DNA of 64,000 nucleotides from 0-14-0-80-60-11 sp049322355 (GTDB taxonomy: Bacteria; Desulfobacterota; Desulfobaccia; Desulfobaccales; 0-14-0-80-60-11): the NCBI GenBank assembly GCA_049322355.1, contig JBMORG010000025.1, positions 91,601 to 155,600 of the forward strand. The letters run 5' to 3'. The position numbers and the translations under genes were made by a program. Below the pieces are notes generated by a model. The model saw nothing but the letters and a program-made list of their open reading frames with translations, was not told the origin of the DNA and made no database searches. Positions 53,435 through 61,885 of this stretch are shown piece after piece. Position 1 is the first letter of the stretch; each line of letters begins with the position of its first letter.

Positions 53435-54721
53435 TCAACCCCGGGCAGCGCAGGTGCGGGCCGGTTGGTCCAGGAGCCATTCCTCGGCAAAGAGCCAGGG
53501 AAAACTCTGGCAGATCTCTTTGACCCGGTCATCCAGCTTCTGGAGCCGGGCCGAATCCTTGGGCGCAGACAGAGCCTGGTGAATCAGTCCCGCAATGACT
53601 CTCATCTCGGGTTCCTTCATTCCCCGGGTGGTCAAGGCCGGAGTACCCAGGCGGATGCCGCTGGTAATAGTAGGAGGCCGCTGGTCGAAGGGGATGGAGT
53701 TTTTGTTGACCGTGATGCCGGCCAGATCCAGAGCTTCTTCCGCTTCGCGGCCTGTGAGGCCGGTCAGAGTCAGATCCAGCAGGATGACATGGGTGTCGGT
53801 GCCGCCGGCCACCAGGCGGTAGCCGTATTTGACGAATTCCTGGGCCAGGGTGCGGGCGTTGGCCACGATTTGCTCCTGGTAGCGCCGGAACGCAGGCGCC
53901 AGGGCTTCCTTGAAGGCCACGGCCTTGGCGGCGATGATATGCATGAGGGGACCGCCCTGAATCCCAGGAAAGATTTGGCTGTCCAGGGCCTTGCCGAATT
54001 GGGGCTGGGCCAGGATGAGGCCGCCCCGGGGCCCCCGCAGGGTCTTGTGGGTGGTAGAGGTAATAAAATCCGCCACCGGCATGGGACTGGGATGGAGGCC
54101 GACGGCAATCAACCCGGCAATATGGGCCATATCCACCATGAGATAGGCTTCCACTTCCCGGGCAATTTCGGCAAAACGGGCAAAATCCAAAATGCGGGGA
54201 TAGGCGCTGGCTCCGGCGATGATCATCTTGGGGCGGTGTTTCCGGGCTAACTCAGCTACCTTGGCAAAGTCCACTTCCTCAGTTTGGCGATCTACCCCGT
54301 AGGTGACCGCCTTGAACAGACGGCCGGAAAAATTCACCGGGGCGCCGTGGCTCAAGTGGCCGCCGTGGGCCAAATCCATGCCCAGAATGGTGTCCCCGGG
54401 CTTGAGGAAGGAAAGATAAACGGCCATATTGGCCTGGGTGCCGGAGTGGGGCTGCACATTGGCATAGGCAGCCCCGAAGAGCTCCTTGACCCGGCTCAAC
54501 GCCAGGTTTTCCGCGGTATCCACAAATTCGCAGCCACCGTAAAACCGCCGGCCCGGATACCCTTCCGCGTATTTATGAGTCAGGATGGACCCCTGGGCCT
54601 GGAGCACCGCGTTACTGACAAAGTTTTCGGAGGCAATCATCTCCAACTTGTTCAGTTGCCGCTGGCGTTCGCGCTCGATGACAGCAAAAATTTCGGGGTC
54701 AATGCGGGCCAGTTCGTCCAT
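53435..54721 (-). CDS. glyA: Serine hydroxymethyltransferase
   Basis: 428 residues. The PLP lysine lies in TSTTHKTLRGPRGGLI (near 230). Other signatures: IASENFVSNAVLQAQGSILT, EGYPGRRFYGGCEFVD, NVQPHSGTQANMAVY, GMDLAHGGHLSHG. It converts serine and tetrahydrofolate to glycine and methylene-tetrahydrofolate. rpiB lies 20 bases upstream. Confidence 0.98.
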   Translation of the reverse strand: MDELARIDPEIFAVIERERQRQLNKLEMIASENFVSNAVLQAQGSILTHKYAEGYPGRRFYGGCEFVDTAENLALSRVKELFGAAYANVQPHSGTQANMAVYLSFLKPGDTILGMDLAHGGHLSHGAPVNFSGRLFKAVTYGVDRQTEEVDFAKVAELARKHRPKMIIAGASAYPRILDFARFAEIAREVEAYLMVDMAHIAGLIAVGLHPSPMPVADFITSTTHKTLRGPRGGLILAQPQFGKALDSQIFPGIQGGPLMHIIAAKAVAFKEALAPAFRRYQEQIVANARTLAQEFVKYGYRLVAGGTDTHVILLDLTLTGLTGREAEEALDLAGITVNKNSIPFDQRPPTITSGIRLGTPALTTRGMKEPEMRVIAGLIHQALSAPKDSARLQKLDDRVKEICQSFPWLFAEEWLLDQPARTCAARG

Positions 54722-54741
54722 CCGGTAACAACTCCTGCCTG

Positions 54742-55236
54742 TTATGAAGCCTCTTGGGCCAACCGTTCCAAAAGTTCCAAACGCTCCTGGTGGCGGCCGC
54801 CATCAAAGGGGGTGGTGAGCCAGGTCCGTACGATTTCCTTGCCCAGGTCCGGCCCAATGACGCGCCCTCCCATTACCAGGAGGTTGGCGTCATTGTGGCG
54901 GCGGCACATGATGGCACTGAAGATGTCGTGACAAAGGGCGGCTCGAATCCCGGGGAACCGGTTGGCCATGATGCTCATGCCGATGCCGGTGCCACATATA
55001 AGTATACCCCGCGCCCGTGGCCGCGCCAACAAAGTTTCCACCACTTTTTTGCCATACAGGGGATAATGCACGGATTCATCAGGGCTGGCGCAGCCCAGAT
55101 CCTCAAAGGGCACGTCGATTTCTTTCAATAAGCGAATGATCTCCCGCTTCAGGCCATGGCCGGCGTGATCGCAGCCGATGGCGATGATTTCCGGCTCAAG
55201 CAGCCCGGGCGGAGACGAAGTTGATGACATCGGCAA
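54742..55236 (-). CDS. rpiB: Ribose-5-phosphate isomerase B
   Basis: 164 residues. IAIGCDHAGHGLKREIIRLL, YPLYGKKVVETLL and LICGTGIGMSIMANRFPGIR (active-site Cys) identify the RpiB/LacAB family; ribose-5-phosphate isomerisation is the standard role. The first in-frame ATG (55236) lies 41 bases inside acpP, an unusually deep overlap; a later unconventional start cannot be excluded. No fabF lies between acpP and rpiB. Confidence 0.93.
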   Translation of the reverse strand: MPMSSTSSPPGLLEPEIIAIGCDHAGHGLKREIIRLLKEIDVPFEDLGCASPDESVHYPLYGKKVVETLLARPRARGILICGTGIGMSIMANRFPGIRAALCHDIFSAIMCRRHNDANLLVMGGRVIGPDLGKEIVRTWLTTPFDGGRHQERLELLERLAQEAS

Positions 55237-55432
55237 CGGTCCTTAGTTTTTCCGCGTCCTCATCCGCGATTTCCATGCCGAATTCTTCTTCCATGGCCAT
55301 GATCAATTCCACCAGGTCCAGGGAATCGGCCCCCAGGTCATCGACAAACACGGCTTCAGGCGTGACCTCGGCCCGGTCCACCCCCAATTTGTCCACGATG
55401 ATGTCGATCACCTTTTCGTCAATTGCTCCCAT
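55196..55432 (-). CDS. acpP: Acyl carrier protein
   Basis: 78 residues, strongly acidic, with the phosphopantetheine serine in DDLGADSLDLVELIMAMEEE (Ser37). It carries growing fatty-acyl chains. fabG lies 22 bases upstream and rpiB overlaps its end. Confidence 0.98.
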   Translation of the reverse strand: MGAIDEKVIDIIVDKLGVDRAEVTPEAVFVDDLGADSLDLVELIMAMEEEFGMEIADEDAEKLRTVADVINFVSARAA

Positions 55433-55454
55433 TGTGCAAAAACCTCCTCTTTTC

Positions 55455-56201
55455 TTAAACCATCAGCATTCCGCCGTTGACATGAATCACCTGACCGGTG
55501 ATATAAGCTGCGGCCTCGGAAGCCAGGAAAGCCACGGCCTGGGCCACTTCTGCCGCGGTGCCGAAGCGGCCCAAGGGGATTTGAGCCAGCATCAGCTGTT
55601 TGGTGGCCTCGGGCAAGGCCTCGGTCATTTCTGTCTGGATAAAACCCGGAGCCACTGCGTTGACGGTAATGTTCCGGGAGGCCAGCTCCCGGGCCACCGT
55701 CTTGGTAAGCCCGATAAGGCCGGCCTTGGAGGCCACGTAATTGGCCTGGCCGGGGTTGCCCATGACGCCCACTACCGAACTGATGTTGATGATGCGCCCA
55801 CTCCGCTGTTTGATCATGGGCTTGCTCACGGCCCGGATGCAATTGAAGGCGCCCTTGAGGTTGACCCCCAGGACCGCATCCCATTCGGCCTCCTTCATGC
55901 GCATGATGAGGTTATCCCGGGTGATGCCGGCGTTATTCACCAGGATATCGAGGCGCCCGCTTTCTTTCAGGATATGATCAATACCTTGGTTTACTGAATC
56001 GGCCTCGGCCACATTAAATTCCACCAACCGGGCCGCGGCGCCTTTGGCTTCCACCTCTTGCTGGGTCCTGGCGGCTTCCTCCCCCAGGACCACGTCATTA
56101 AGATAAATCGTCAGGCCGGGTTGCGCCAAGGCCAGGGCAATGGCCCGGCCGATGCCCCGGGCGGCGCCGGTTATCAAGACTATACGGTTGTTATCATTCA
56201 T
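55455..56201 (-). CDS. fabG: 3-oxoacyl-[acyl-carrier-protein] reductase
   Basis: 248 residues from the ATG at 56201, the normal FabG size; an upstream reading from 56252 adds unconserved residues. The NADPH motif is LITGAARGIGRAIALALAQ; the active site has Ser in INISSVVGVMGNPGQ and Tyr-Lys in NYVASKAGLIGLTKTVAREL. VNAVAPGFIQTEMTEAL is conserved. It is next to acpP, which supports the fatty-acid role. Confidence 0.96.
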   Translation of the reverse strand: MNDNNRIVLITGAARGIGRAIALALAQPGLTIYLNDVVLGEEAARTQQEVEAKGAAARLVEFNVAEADSVNQGIDHILKESGRLDILVNNAGITRDNLIMRMKEAEWDAVLGVNLKGAFNCIRAVSKPMIKQRSGRIINISSVVGVMGNPGQANYVASKAGLIGLTKTVARELASRNITVNAVAPGFIQTEMTEALPEATKQLMLAQIPLGRFGTAAEVAQAVAFLASEAAAYITGQVIHVNGGMLMV

Positions 56202-56358
56202 AGTTTTATGTGTCAGGGTGCCTGGGCTTGCCGGCTCAGAGCTTTGACGCACAACAATCCCTCAGCTTTCGACTCGTGAGTCTGCTGCGTTAATTACATA
56301 AATCGAATTTGCCCAAATTGAAAGAGGTTTCTTATACTTTTTTTCACTTATAGCTTTT

Positions 56359-57552
56359 TCACCCCCGGTCTTTCTTGATCTCTTGGATCAGGGCCGGAAC
56401 GATCTCAAAGAGGTCGCCCACCAGCCCCACATCAGCCACTTGAAAAATGGGGGCCTGGGGGTCTTTGTTGATGGCCACAATGACGTCAGAGGAATGCATC
56501 CCCACCACGTGCTGGCTGGCGCCGCTGAGGCCCACAGCGATATAAAGCTTGGGGGATACGGTCTTGCCGGTCTGGCCGATCTGGTGGGCGTAAGGAATCC
56601 AGCCGGCGTCCACTGCGCCCCGGGTGGCCCCCACCGCGCCTCCCAGAAGATCGGCCAATTCCTCCAGAAGCTTGAAATTTTTCCCGTCTTTCAAGCCCCG
56701 GCCACCGGCCACGATGACCTCAGCAACATTAAGGGGGATGCGCTCCTTGATTTCCGCCACCGTGCTCACAAACCGGCTGCGAGGCTGGTCCCCCAGGCTG
56801 GCCAAATCAACCCGGATCACCTCCCCGCCGGGGTTAGCCGCAGCCGCCAGGGGCTTGAAAACCCCGGGCCGGGCCGTGGCCATTTGGGGAAACGTCCTGG
56901 GGGTAATGATGGTGGCCATGATATTGCCGCCGAAGGCCGGACGGGTTTGAAGCAAGAGGCGCTGTTCCGGGTCGATGGCAAAGGCGGTGCAGTCCGCAGT
57001 AAGGCCGGTTTTCAGCGCCGCGGCCACCTGGGGGATAAAGGCCCGCCCCAAATAGGTGGCGCCCGCCAGGATAATCTCGGGTTGGTATTTCCGGGCCAGC
57101 TCGATCAAGGCCGCGGCATAGGTTTCTTCCAGAAAATCGTGGAGACGCGGGTGCTCCGCCACATAGACTTTATCTGCGCCGGCGGTGAGCAAAACCTCGC
57201 TCAGATCGGCAACTTGGTCTCCCAAGAGGACCGCGGCCACCTTAACTCCCAAGGGCTCGGCCAGCCGCCGGGCCTCTCCCAGAAGTTCCCCGGTCACGGG
57301 AGCCAGGGTACCATGGCGCTGTTCCGCAAAGACCCAGACGCCGTCAGGAGGCACCGCGGGGCGGGGCGAAGGCCCTTCGGTCTCAGGCAGGGCCAACGCC
57401 TCCACCTCGCAGACCTCGACACAGGCGCCGCACAGGGTACAGCCTTCGCCGATGACGAGGGTGTCGCCCTCCAGCCGCAGAACCCCGAAGGGACAGGCAT
57501 CCACACAGGCGCCGCAGGCGATACATTTTTCGGTGTAGAGAATCAGGCTCAT
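56359..57552 (-). CDS. etfA: Electron transfer flavoprotein alpha subunit with N-terminal ferredoxin domain
   Basis: 397 residues. Residues 1-58 form a two-cluster ferredoxin (KCIACGACVDACP, CTLCGACVEVCE) absent from mitochondrial-type ETF. An ETF alpha body follows (VWVFAEQRHGTLAPVTGELL, LAGATYLGRAFIPQVAAAL, GGNIMATI) with FAD-binding RGLKDGKNFKLLEELA, GAVGATRGAVDAGWIPY, QIGQTGKTVSPKLYIA and LSGASQHVVGMHSSDVIVAI. ETFs of this extended type occur in strict anaerobes and may bifurcate or exchange electrons with ferredoxin (inference). etfB is upstream, split off by a methyltransferase gene. Confidence 0.95.
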   Translation of the reverse strand: MSLILYTEKCIACGACVDACPFGVLRLEGDTLVIGEGCTLCGACVEVCEVEALALPETEGPSPRPAVPPDGVWVFAEQRHGTLAPVTGELLGEARRLAEPLGVKVAAVLLGDQVADLSEVLLTAGADKVYVAEHPRLHDFLEETYAAALIELARKYQPEIILAGATYLGRAFIPQVAAALKTGLTADCTAFAIDPEQRLLLQTRPAFGGNIMATIITPRTFPQMATARPGVFKPLAAAANPGGEVIRVDLASLGDQPRSRFVSTVAEIKERIPLNVAEVIVAGGRGLKDGKNFKLLEELADLLGGAVGATRGAVDAGWIPYAHQIGQTGKTVSPKLYIAVGLSGASQHVVGMHSSDVIVAINKDPQAPIFQVADVGLVGDLFEIVPALIQEIKKDRG

Positions 57553-57648
57553 TTAAAAAAAGGTTTCGGTTTTCAGTTTTCGGTTTTCGGTTAAGTTGTA
57601 GGGTGCGCCCTGCACACCATTTCTTTTCCCTTTATCAGTAGCATGTAG

Positions 57649-57665
57649 GGCGGGCACTGCCCGCC
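57649..57665. repeat. Family E palindrome, copy 3
   Basis: GGCGGGCACTGCCCGCC with TGTAGG on the left, i.e. the reverse orientation of copy 1. Confidence 0.65.
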
Positions 57666-57686
57666 ATAATTACTGCCCGCCAATTT

Positions 57687-58427
57687 TTATCGGTTATCCG
57701 TAGCCAATACTTTCGTCTTTTTCTTCAAATATCTGACAGTCAGATAAAAAATCGTACCGCCCATGAAGATCTTTATCCAGATAACATCTGGAAGAAGTCT
57801 GCCGGATGTGCATAATCCCCCCAGCAGTTCTAACACCGTGAAGGTGACGATTATCGCATAGAAAGACCCGTATTCCCGGACAAGGGCCGATTTCCAGGAA
57901 AAGGGCAGAGCCGGCGGCTGCCAGTTCTTGAAGTTCGGAATAAAAACAGGGGTCTTTTCGGCCCACTGCAAAAATTCATCGCCAAATTTGTCCCGCAAAA
58001 AGCGTTCTTCGGTAAAGATGATGCGTTCGTAAAAAACCAGGAAAAATAAAGCGATCAACGTGGTGAACCACCATAACTTCATGAACAGGGACAACCCGAG
58101 CCAGATGATAAAATTACCCAAATAAAGGGGATTCCGCACCACCGCATACATGCCCGTGGTGTTCAGGGTTTCGGCCACCTGGCCCAGGGTATTGCGGCCG
58201 GAGGTGCCCCGGGGGACAAAGCCCACCGTAAAAAACCGGATGCCCTCACCTAAAAGGGAGACCGTTAAACAAAAAAAATCCCAGGCCAGGTTTAAATTAT
58301 GATTCTTAAACGGGGTACGGTAAGCAACCAGGGCCGGGATAAAGAAAACCGCCATGATCAACGGTAGATAGCTTCTCCACCTGAAGAAGTATTCGCCGGT
58401 TTTTTCAAGTTGTTCCTGTAGGGTCAT
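57687..58427 (-). CDS. Isoprenylcysteine/phospholipid-type membrane methyltransferase
   Basis: 246 residues with about six hydrophobic segments. The C-terminal SAM-binding pattern of the ICMT/PEMT group is clear: TTGMYAVVRNPLYLGNFIIW (about 88-107) and RIIFTEERFLRDKFGDEFLQ with the conserved Glu-Glu (about 130-150). Bacterial members methylate lipids or other small hydrophobic substrates; the substrate is unknown. It sits between etfB and etfA in the same direction, an uncommon place. Confidence 0.85.
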   Translation of the reverse strand: MTLQEQLEKTGEYFFRWRSYLPLIMAVFFIPALVAYRTPFKNHNLNLAWDFFCLTVSLLGEGIRFFTVGFVPRGTSGRNTLGQVAETLNTTGMYAVVRNPLYLGNFIIWLGLSLFMKLWWFTTLIALFFLVFYERIIFTEERFLRDKFGDEFLQWAEKTPVFIPNFKNWQPPALPFSWKSALVREYGSFYAIIVTFTVLELLGGLCTSGRLLPDVIWIKIFMGGTIFYLTVRYLKKKTKVLATDNR

Positions 58428-58547
58428 GGATAATAGCTATCAGCAGTCAGCTTTCAGCATAAAGCACGCAGCAGGTGGGGCGGGAAAGCGCAGCGCATTC
58501 CGCCTTTGGTCTTCAAATTATCCTAACCGTCAGGGGTTTAAGAGTCC

Positions 58548-58626
58548 CCCTTTGGTAAAGGGGGATTTGAGGGGATTACCAGGCGCTGGTATAATCCCCC
58601 CTGCCCCCCTTTAGAAAAGGGGGGAA
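58548..58626. repeat. C-rich/G-rich palindromic pair
   Basis: AGTCCCCCTTTGGTAAAGGGGGATTTGAGGGG followed by ATAATCCCCCCTGCCCCCCTTTAGAAAAGGGGGG. A similar pair lies at 49826-49903. Located between etfB and the methyltransferase gene. Confidence 0.6.
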
Positions 58627-58643
58627 TAAGAGCACCAGCTTTA

Positions 58644-59444
58644 CTATAGGGGCGGAGATTCCCCACCCTTAAGGGCCTTCAACCGCTGCCACAGGCGGCC
58701 CGCCAGTTCCTCGGGCGCGCCGGTCCAGATTTCCGCCTTGCCCCGGGCGGGGGGTGGAAAGACTTTCACCACCTGGGTGAAGGAACCGCTCAGGCCCACA
58801 GCAGCGGAATCCAGTCCTAGATCTTCAATGCCCCAGACTGGAATGACCTCCTTTTTGGCCTTAAGTTTGGCCTTGAAGGACGGCACCCGGGGCTCGTTGA
58901 TTTCTTTCACCACGGTGATCAAGGCCGGCAGGGGCGTTTCCACCGCATCATAGCCGTGGTCCAGGAGGCGCTCCACCGTGAGATTGCCGTCTGTGAAGGT
59001 CAGCTTGCGGGCCCAGGCCACATAGGGAATATTCAGGATGGTGGCCAGCATGGGACCAACCTGGGCGGTGTCGCCGTCAATGGCCTGTTTGCCGCAGAAG
59101 ATCAGGTCAGCGCCGCCCAGCTTGCCGATAGCTTTGGCCAAGGTCAGCGCGGTGGCCCAGGTGTCGGCCCCGGCAAAGGCCCTGTCGCTCAAGAGCACCG
59201 CGGCGTCAGCCCCGAAGCCCAGGGCCTCCCTGAGCGCGGCCTCGGCCTGGGGCGGGCCCATGGTGATGACCGTCACCGTGCCGCCTTGGGCATCTTTGAC
59301 CCGCAACCCTTCTTCCAAAGCATAGAGGTCAAAGGGGTTGACGATGGCCGCGACGCCCTCCCGCTTCAGGGTATGGGTCACCGGGTCCAAGCGGACTTCC
59401 TGGGTGTCGGGGACTTGTTTGATGCAGACAATTATTCGCATCAT
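58644..59444 (-). CDS. etfB: Electron transfer flavoprotein beta subunit
   Basis: 266 residues beginning IIVCIKQVPDTQEVRLDPVT, the EtfB N-terminal pattern. VNPFDLYALEEGLRVKD, ITMGPPQAEAALREALGFGA, LIFCGKQAIDGDTAQVGPML (AMP or second FAD site) and LPALITVVKEINEPRVPSFK are conserved. It pairs with EtfA and probably takes electrons from the acyl-CoA dehydrogenase encoded about 300 bases upstream. Confidence 0.96.
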   Translation of the reverse strand: MMRIIVCIKQVPDTQEVRLDPVTHTLKREGVAAIVNPFDLYALEEGLRVKDAQGGTVTVITMGPPQAEAALREALGFGADAAVLLSDRAFAGADTWATALTLAKAIGKLGGADLIFCGKQAIDGDTAQVGPMLATILNIPYVAWARKLTFTDGNLTVERLLDHGYDAVETPLPALITVVKEINEPRVPSFKAKLKAKKEVIPVWGIEDLGLDSAAVGLSGSFTQVVKVFPPPARGKAEIWTGAPEELAGRLWQRLKALKGGESPPL

Positions 59445-59471
59445 TCTTCGAATTCTATATAGATTTCAAAC

Positions 59472-59697
59472 CTTGTTCCCAAACTGAGCTTGGGAACGAG
59501 CCAATCTGGGTCCAAGGGAACACTCAAAACCATGAAAGTATCAACTCCCCACAGCTATCAGCATGAGTTAGCACAGGCGAGACGCCTGTGCCACCAGAGA
59601 CATTTTCAGGGTAGAGCAAAAATATAGGAGATGGCGGGCAGTGCCCGCCCTACATTGGTGCCATGGGGCACATTTGCACAGGCGAGACGCCTGTGCC
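59472..59697. repeat. Cluster of four palindromes (families F, D, E, D)
   Basis: A degenerate family F palindrome at 59472-59500, family D at 59571-59592, family E at 59633-59649 and family D again at 59676-59697, all inside the 297-base gap between etfB and the acyl-CoA dehydrogenase gene. Confidence 0.7.
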
Positions 59698-59741
59698 ACC
59701 ATCTTATGGGTTTCTGACCCCTGGCCCCTGATCCCTGATCC

Positions 59742-60899
59742 CTACTTCTTCTTGGAGTATTCCTTATTCAGTGCCAACCCAATGACGTTGCGCATAATCT
59801 GGTTGGTGCCCTCATAGATTTGCAAAATCTTGGCGTCCCGCATCATTTTTTCCACCGGGTATTCCCGCATGTAGCCGTGGCCCCCCATGACCTGGACCGC
59901 GTCCACGGTGGCCTGCATGGCCATATCCGTGGCGAAGAGTTTGGCCATGGCACCTTCTTTGGAGTAGTCCTTGGGATTGGAGTCGATGTGCCGGGCCACC
60001 GCGTAGGTCAGGGCCCGGGCCGCCTCGATCTGGGTGGCCATGTTTGCCAGAAGGTGCTGTACCGCCTGGAAGGAAAAGATGGGGGCGCCGAACTGGTGCC
60101 GCTCTTTGGCAAAGCCGGCGGCTTCATCCAAGGCGCTTTGGGCCAGGCCCACGGCCAGGGCGCCGGCGCCGGGCCGGGCATTGTCCAGGGTCTTCATGGT
60201 GACGATAAAACCCATGCCTTCTTTGCTGATGAGGCGGTCTTTGGGGATGCGGCAGTCTTCCAGGATGATCTCCCGGGTGACTGAGGCCCGGATGCCCATT
60301 TTCTTCTCTTTTTTGCCGAAAGAGATGCCGGGGTCGTTTTTTTCCACCACAAAGGCCGAGGCCCCCCGGGCGCCCTTGGAGCGGTCGGTGAGGGCGATGA
60401 TGGTGTTGAATTCGGCCTCCCCGGCGTTGGTGATCCACTGCTTGGTGCCGTTCAGGACGTAAAAGTCGCCGTCTTTGACCGCGGTGGCTTGGATCGCTCC
60501 GGCGTCGCTGCCCGCCTGGGGTTCAGTCAGGGCGAACGCGGCCAGAGCCTCGCCCCGGGCCAGGGGCGGCAGATAGCGGCCCTTCTGGGCCTCGCTGCCG
60601 AAGAGCAGGAGGGGATAGGCCCCCAGGAAGCTGGCGGCATAGGTGGTGGCCACGCCCACGCAGCCCTCGGCCAGGGCTTCCAGGACCAGGACGTTCTCCA
60701 GGCAGCCCAGCCCCAGGCCGCCGTAGGCTTCGGGAATGACGGTGCCACAGAGGTCGGCCTGGGCCAGGTCAGACAAAATGTCCCAGGGAAAAATTTCTTC
60801 TTCGTCCAGTTGCGCCCGGATGGGCTTGATACGCTCGTGGGCGATCTGGCGGGCCAAATCCTGGAGCATCTGCTGCTCTTCGGTGAGCAGGTAATCCAT
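59742..60899 (-). CDS. Acyl-CoA dehydrogenase
   Basis: 385 residues, standard size. FALTEPQAGSDAGAIQATAV and YVLNGTKQWITNAGEAEFNT bind flavin and substrate; KMGIRASVTREIILEDCRIP is the family middle part; VQVMGGHGYMREYPVEKMMRDAKILQIYEGTNQIMRN region carries the catalytic Glu (IYEGT). The chain length or acid specificity is not readable. An AGGAAG site precedes the ATG, seven bases after rpmF, so it is co-transcribed with yceD-rpmF; etfBA lies downstream as electron acceptor. Confidence 0.96.
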   Translation of the reverse strand: MDYLLTEEQQMLQDLARQIAHERIKPIRAQLDEEEIFPWDILSDLAQADLCGTVIPEAYGGLGLGCLENVLVLEALAEGCVGVATTYAASFLGAYPLLLFGSEAQKGRYLPPLARGEALAAFALTEPQAGSDAGAIQATAVKDGDFYVLNGTKQWITNAGEAEFNTIIALTDRSKGARGASAFVVEKNDPGISFGKKEKKMGIRASVTREIILEDCRIPKDRLISKEGMGFIVTMKTLDNARPGAGALAVGLAQSALDEAAGFAKERHQFGAPIFSFQAVQHLLANMATQIEAARALTYAVARHIDSNPKDYSKEGAMAKLFATDMAMQATVDAVQVMGGHGYMREYPVEKMMRDAKILQIYEGTNQIMRNVIGLALNKEYSKKK

Positions 60900-60905
60900 G
60901 GCTTC

Positions 60906-61088
60906 CTACTCCGCGGCTTCCGGGATCACCAGCCGGCCCTTGTAAAAGCCGCAATGGGGGCAGGCGTGGTGGGGCAGCCGATGTTCATTGCACTTGGGGC
61001 AGGTGGACAACTGCGGCGGCGTCAGGTGATCGTGGGAGCGACGCATATTCTTCTTGGAGATGGATTTTTTTCTCTTGGGTAAAGGCAC
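60906..61088 (-). CDS. rpmF: 50S ribosomal protein L32
   Basis: 60 residues, MPLPKRKKSISKKNMRRSHD, with a zinc-type cysteine set (CPKC and CPHC). GTG start with AAGGAG that overlaps the yceD stop codon. In many genomes plsX-fabH follow rpmF; here an acyl-CoA dehydrogenase does. Confidence 0.97.
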   Translation of the reverse strand: MPLPKRKKSISKKNMRRSHDHLTPPQLSTCPKCNEHRLPHHACPHCGFYKGRLVIPEAAE

Positions 61089-61099
61089 GGACGGTCTCC

Positions 61100-61651
61100 T
61101 TAAATTTTCAACTTTGCCAGATGGGCAAAGGGGGAATCAACGGCTTCAGGCCGGCAGTTGCAGGTTTCACGATTAAGGTTGGCGCCGCACTGGGGGCAGA
61201 GGCCCTTGCAAATTTCGTCACACAAAGGCTTAACGGGGATCATGAGAATGATCTGCTCCCTCAGAATGCTTTCCAGGTCAACCACTTCCCCGGTATAATA
61301 GTCCAGATCCAGGTCGGTGGGGCTCAATTCCTCTTCCTCAGGGGCTGCGGTTCCGGGTCCGGGCGCCAGGAGGAGGTCAAATTCAGCGGCCACCGGCTGG
61401 GTAAAGGACTCCAGGCACCGGCTGCAAGCCAGGTCGAGGTGGCCCTCCAGGTGGCCCCGCACCAGGATGTCGTGGCCATGTTTTGCCAAGTTCACCGAGC
61501 CGGTAATACGGGCATCGGCAAATTCCAACCCCGGGTCCTCGGTGCGCCACTGGGTGAACCACTCCGGGCCCAGGTCGATGGCAACCTCTTTGCCGGCGTC
61601 GGGGATAGCCTTAATGGCAATCTGCAGGGTTTTGGCTTTCAGGGCGTTCAT
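61100..61651 (-). CDS. YceD/DUF177-family protein
   Basis: 183 residues from the ATG at 61651. The family motif VRGHLEGHLDLACSRCLESF is near 75-95 and the Cys-rich end (LCDEICKGLCPQCGANLNRE) near 148-167. YceD is linked to 23S rRNA processing and ribosome assembly in plants and E. coli and nearly always precedes rpmF, as here. Confidence 0.92.
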   Translation of the reverse strand: MNALKAKTLQIAIKAIPDAGKEVAIDLGPEWFTQWRTEDPGLEFADARITGSVNLAKHGHDILVRGHLEGHLDLACSRCLESFTQPVAAEFDLLLAPGPGTAAPEEEELSPTDLDLDYYTGEVVDLESILREQIILMIPVKPLCDEICKGLCPQCGANLNRETCNCRPEAVDSPFAHLAKLKI

Positions 61652-61885
61652 AGTTCTTAGCATCAAATCCAAAATAAATTAATATATATAAATCTGGCCA
61701 AGTGTCAAGAATTAAGGGAACTGCGCCTTCAGCGCCATCTTGGTTTCACTGCGGGTGGTTAAGGCATTCCCGTCCCGCTTATGGAAAGAAAGAATTTATT
61801 GCTATTGAGTCTCAATAATGTTAACTAGAAAGGCTTACGAGTTTCACGATTTTTGTTTAAGGAGAGTCGCGTCCGGCGATTACCT

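Noticed and set aside
53354..54250. 298-residue plus-strand frame opposite glyA
   Set aside because: Antisense to conserved glyA and begins in a palindromic repeat.
56383..57594. 403-residue plus-strand frame opposite etfA
   Set aside because: Antisense shadow of etfA; no domain or ribosome site.
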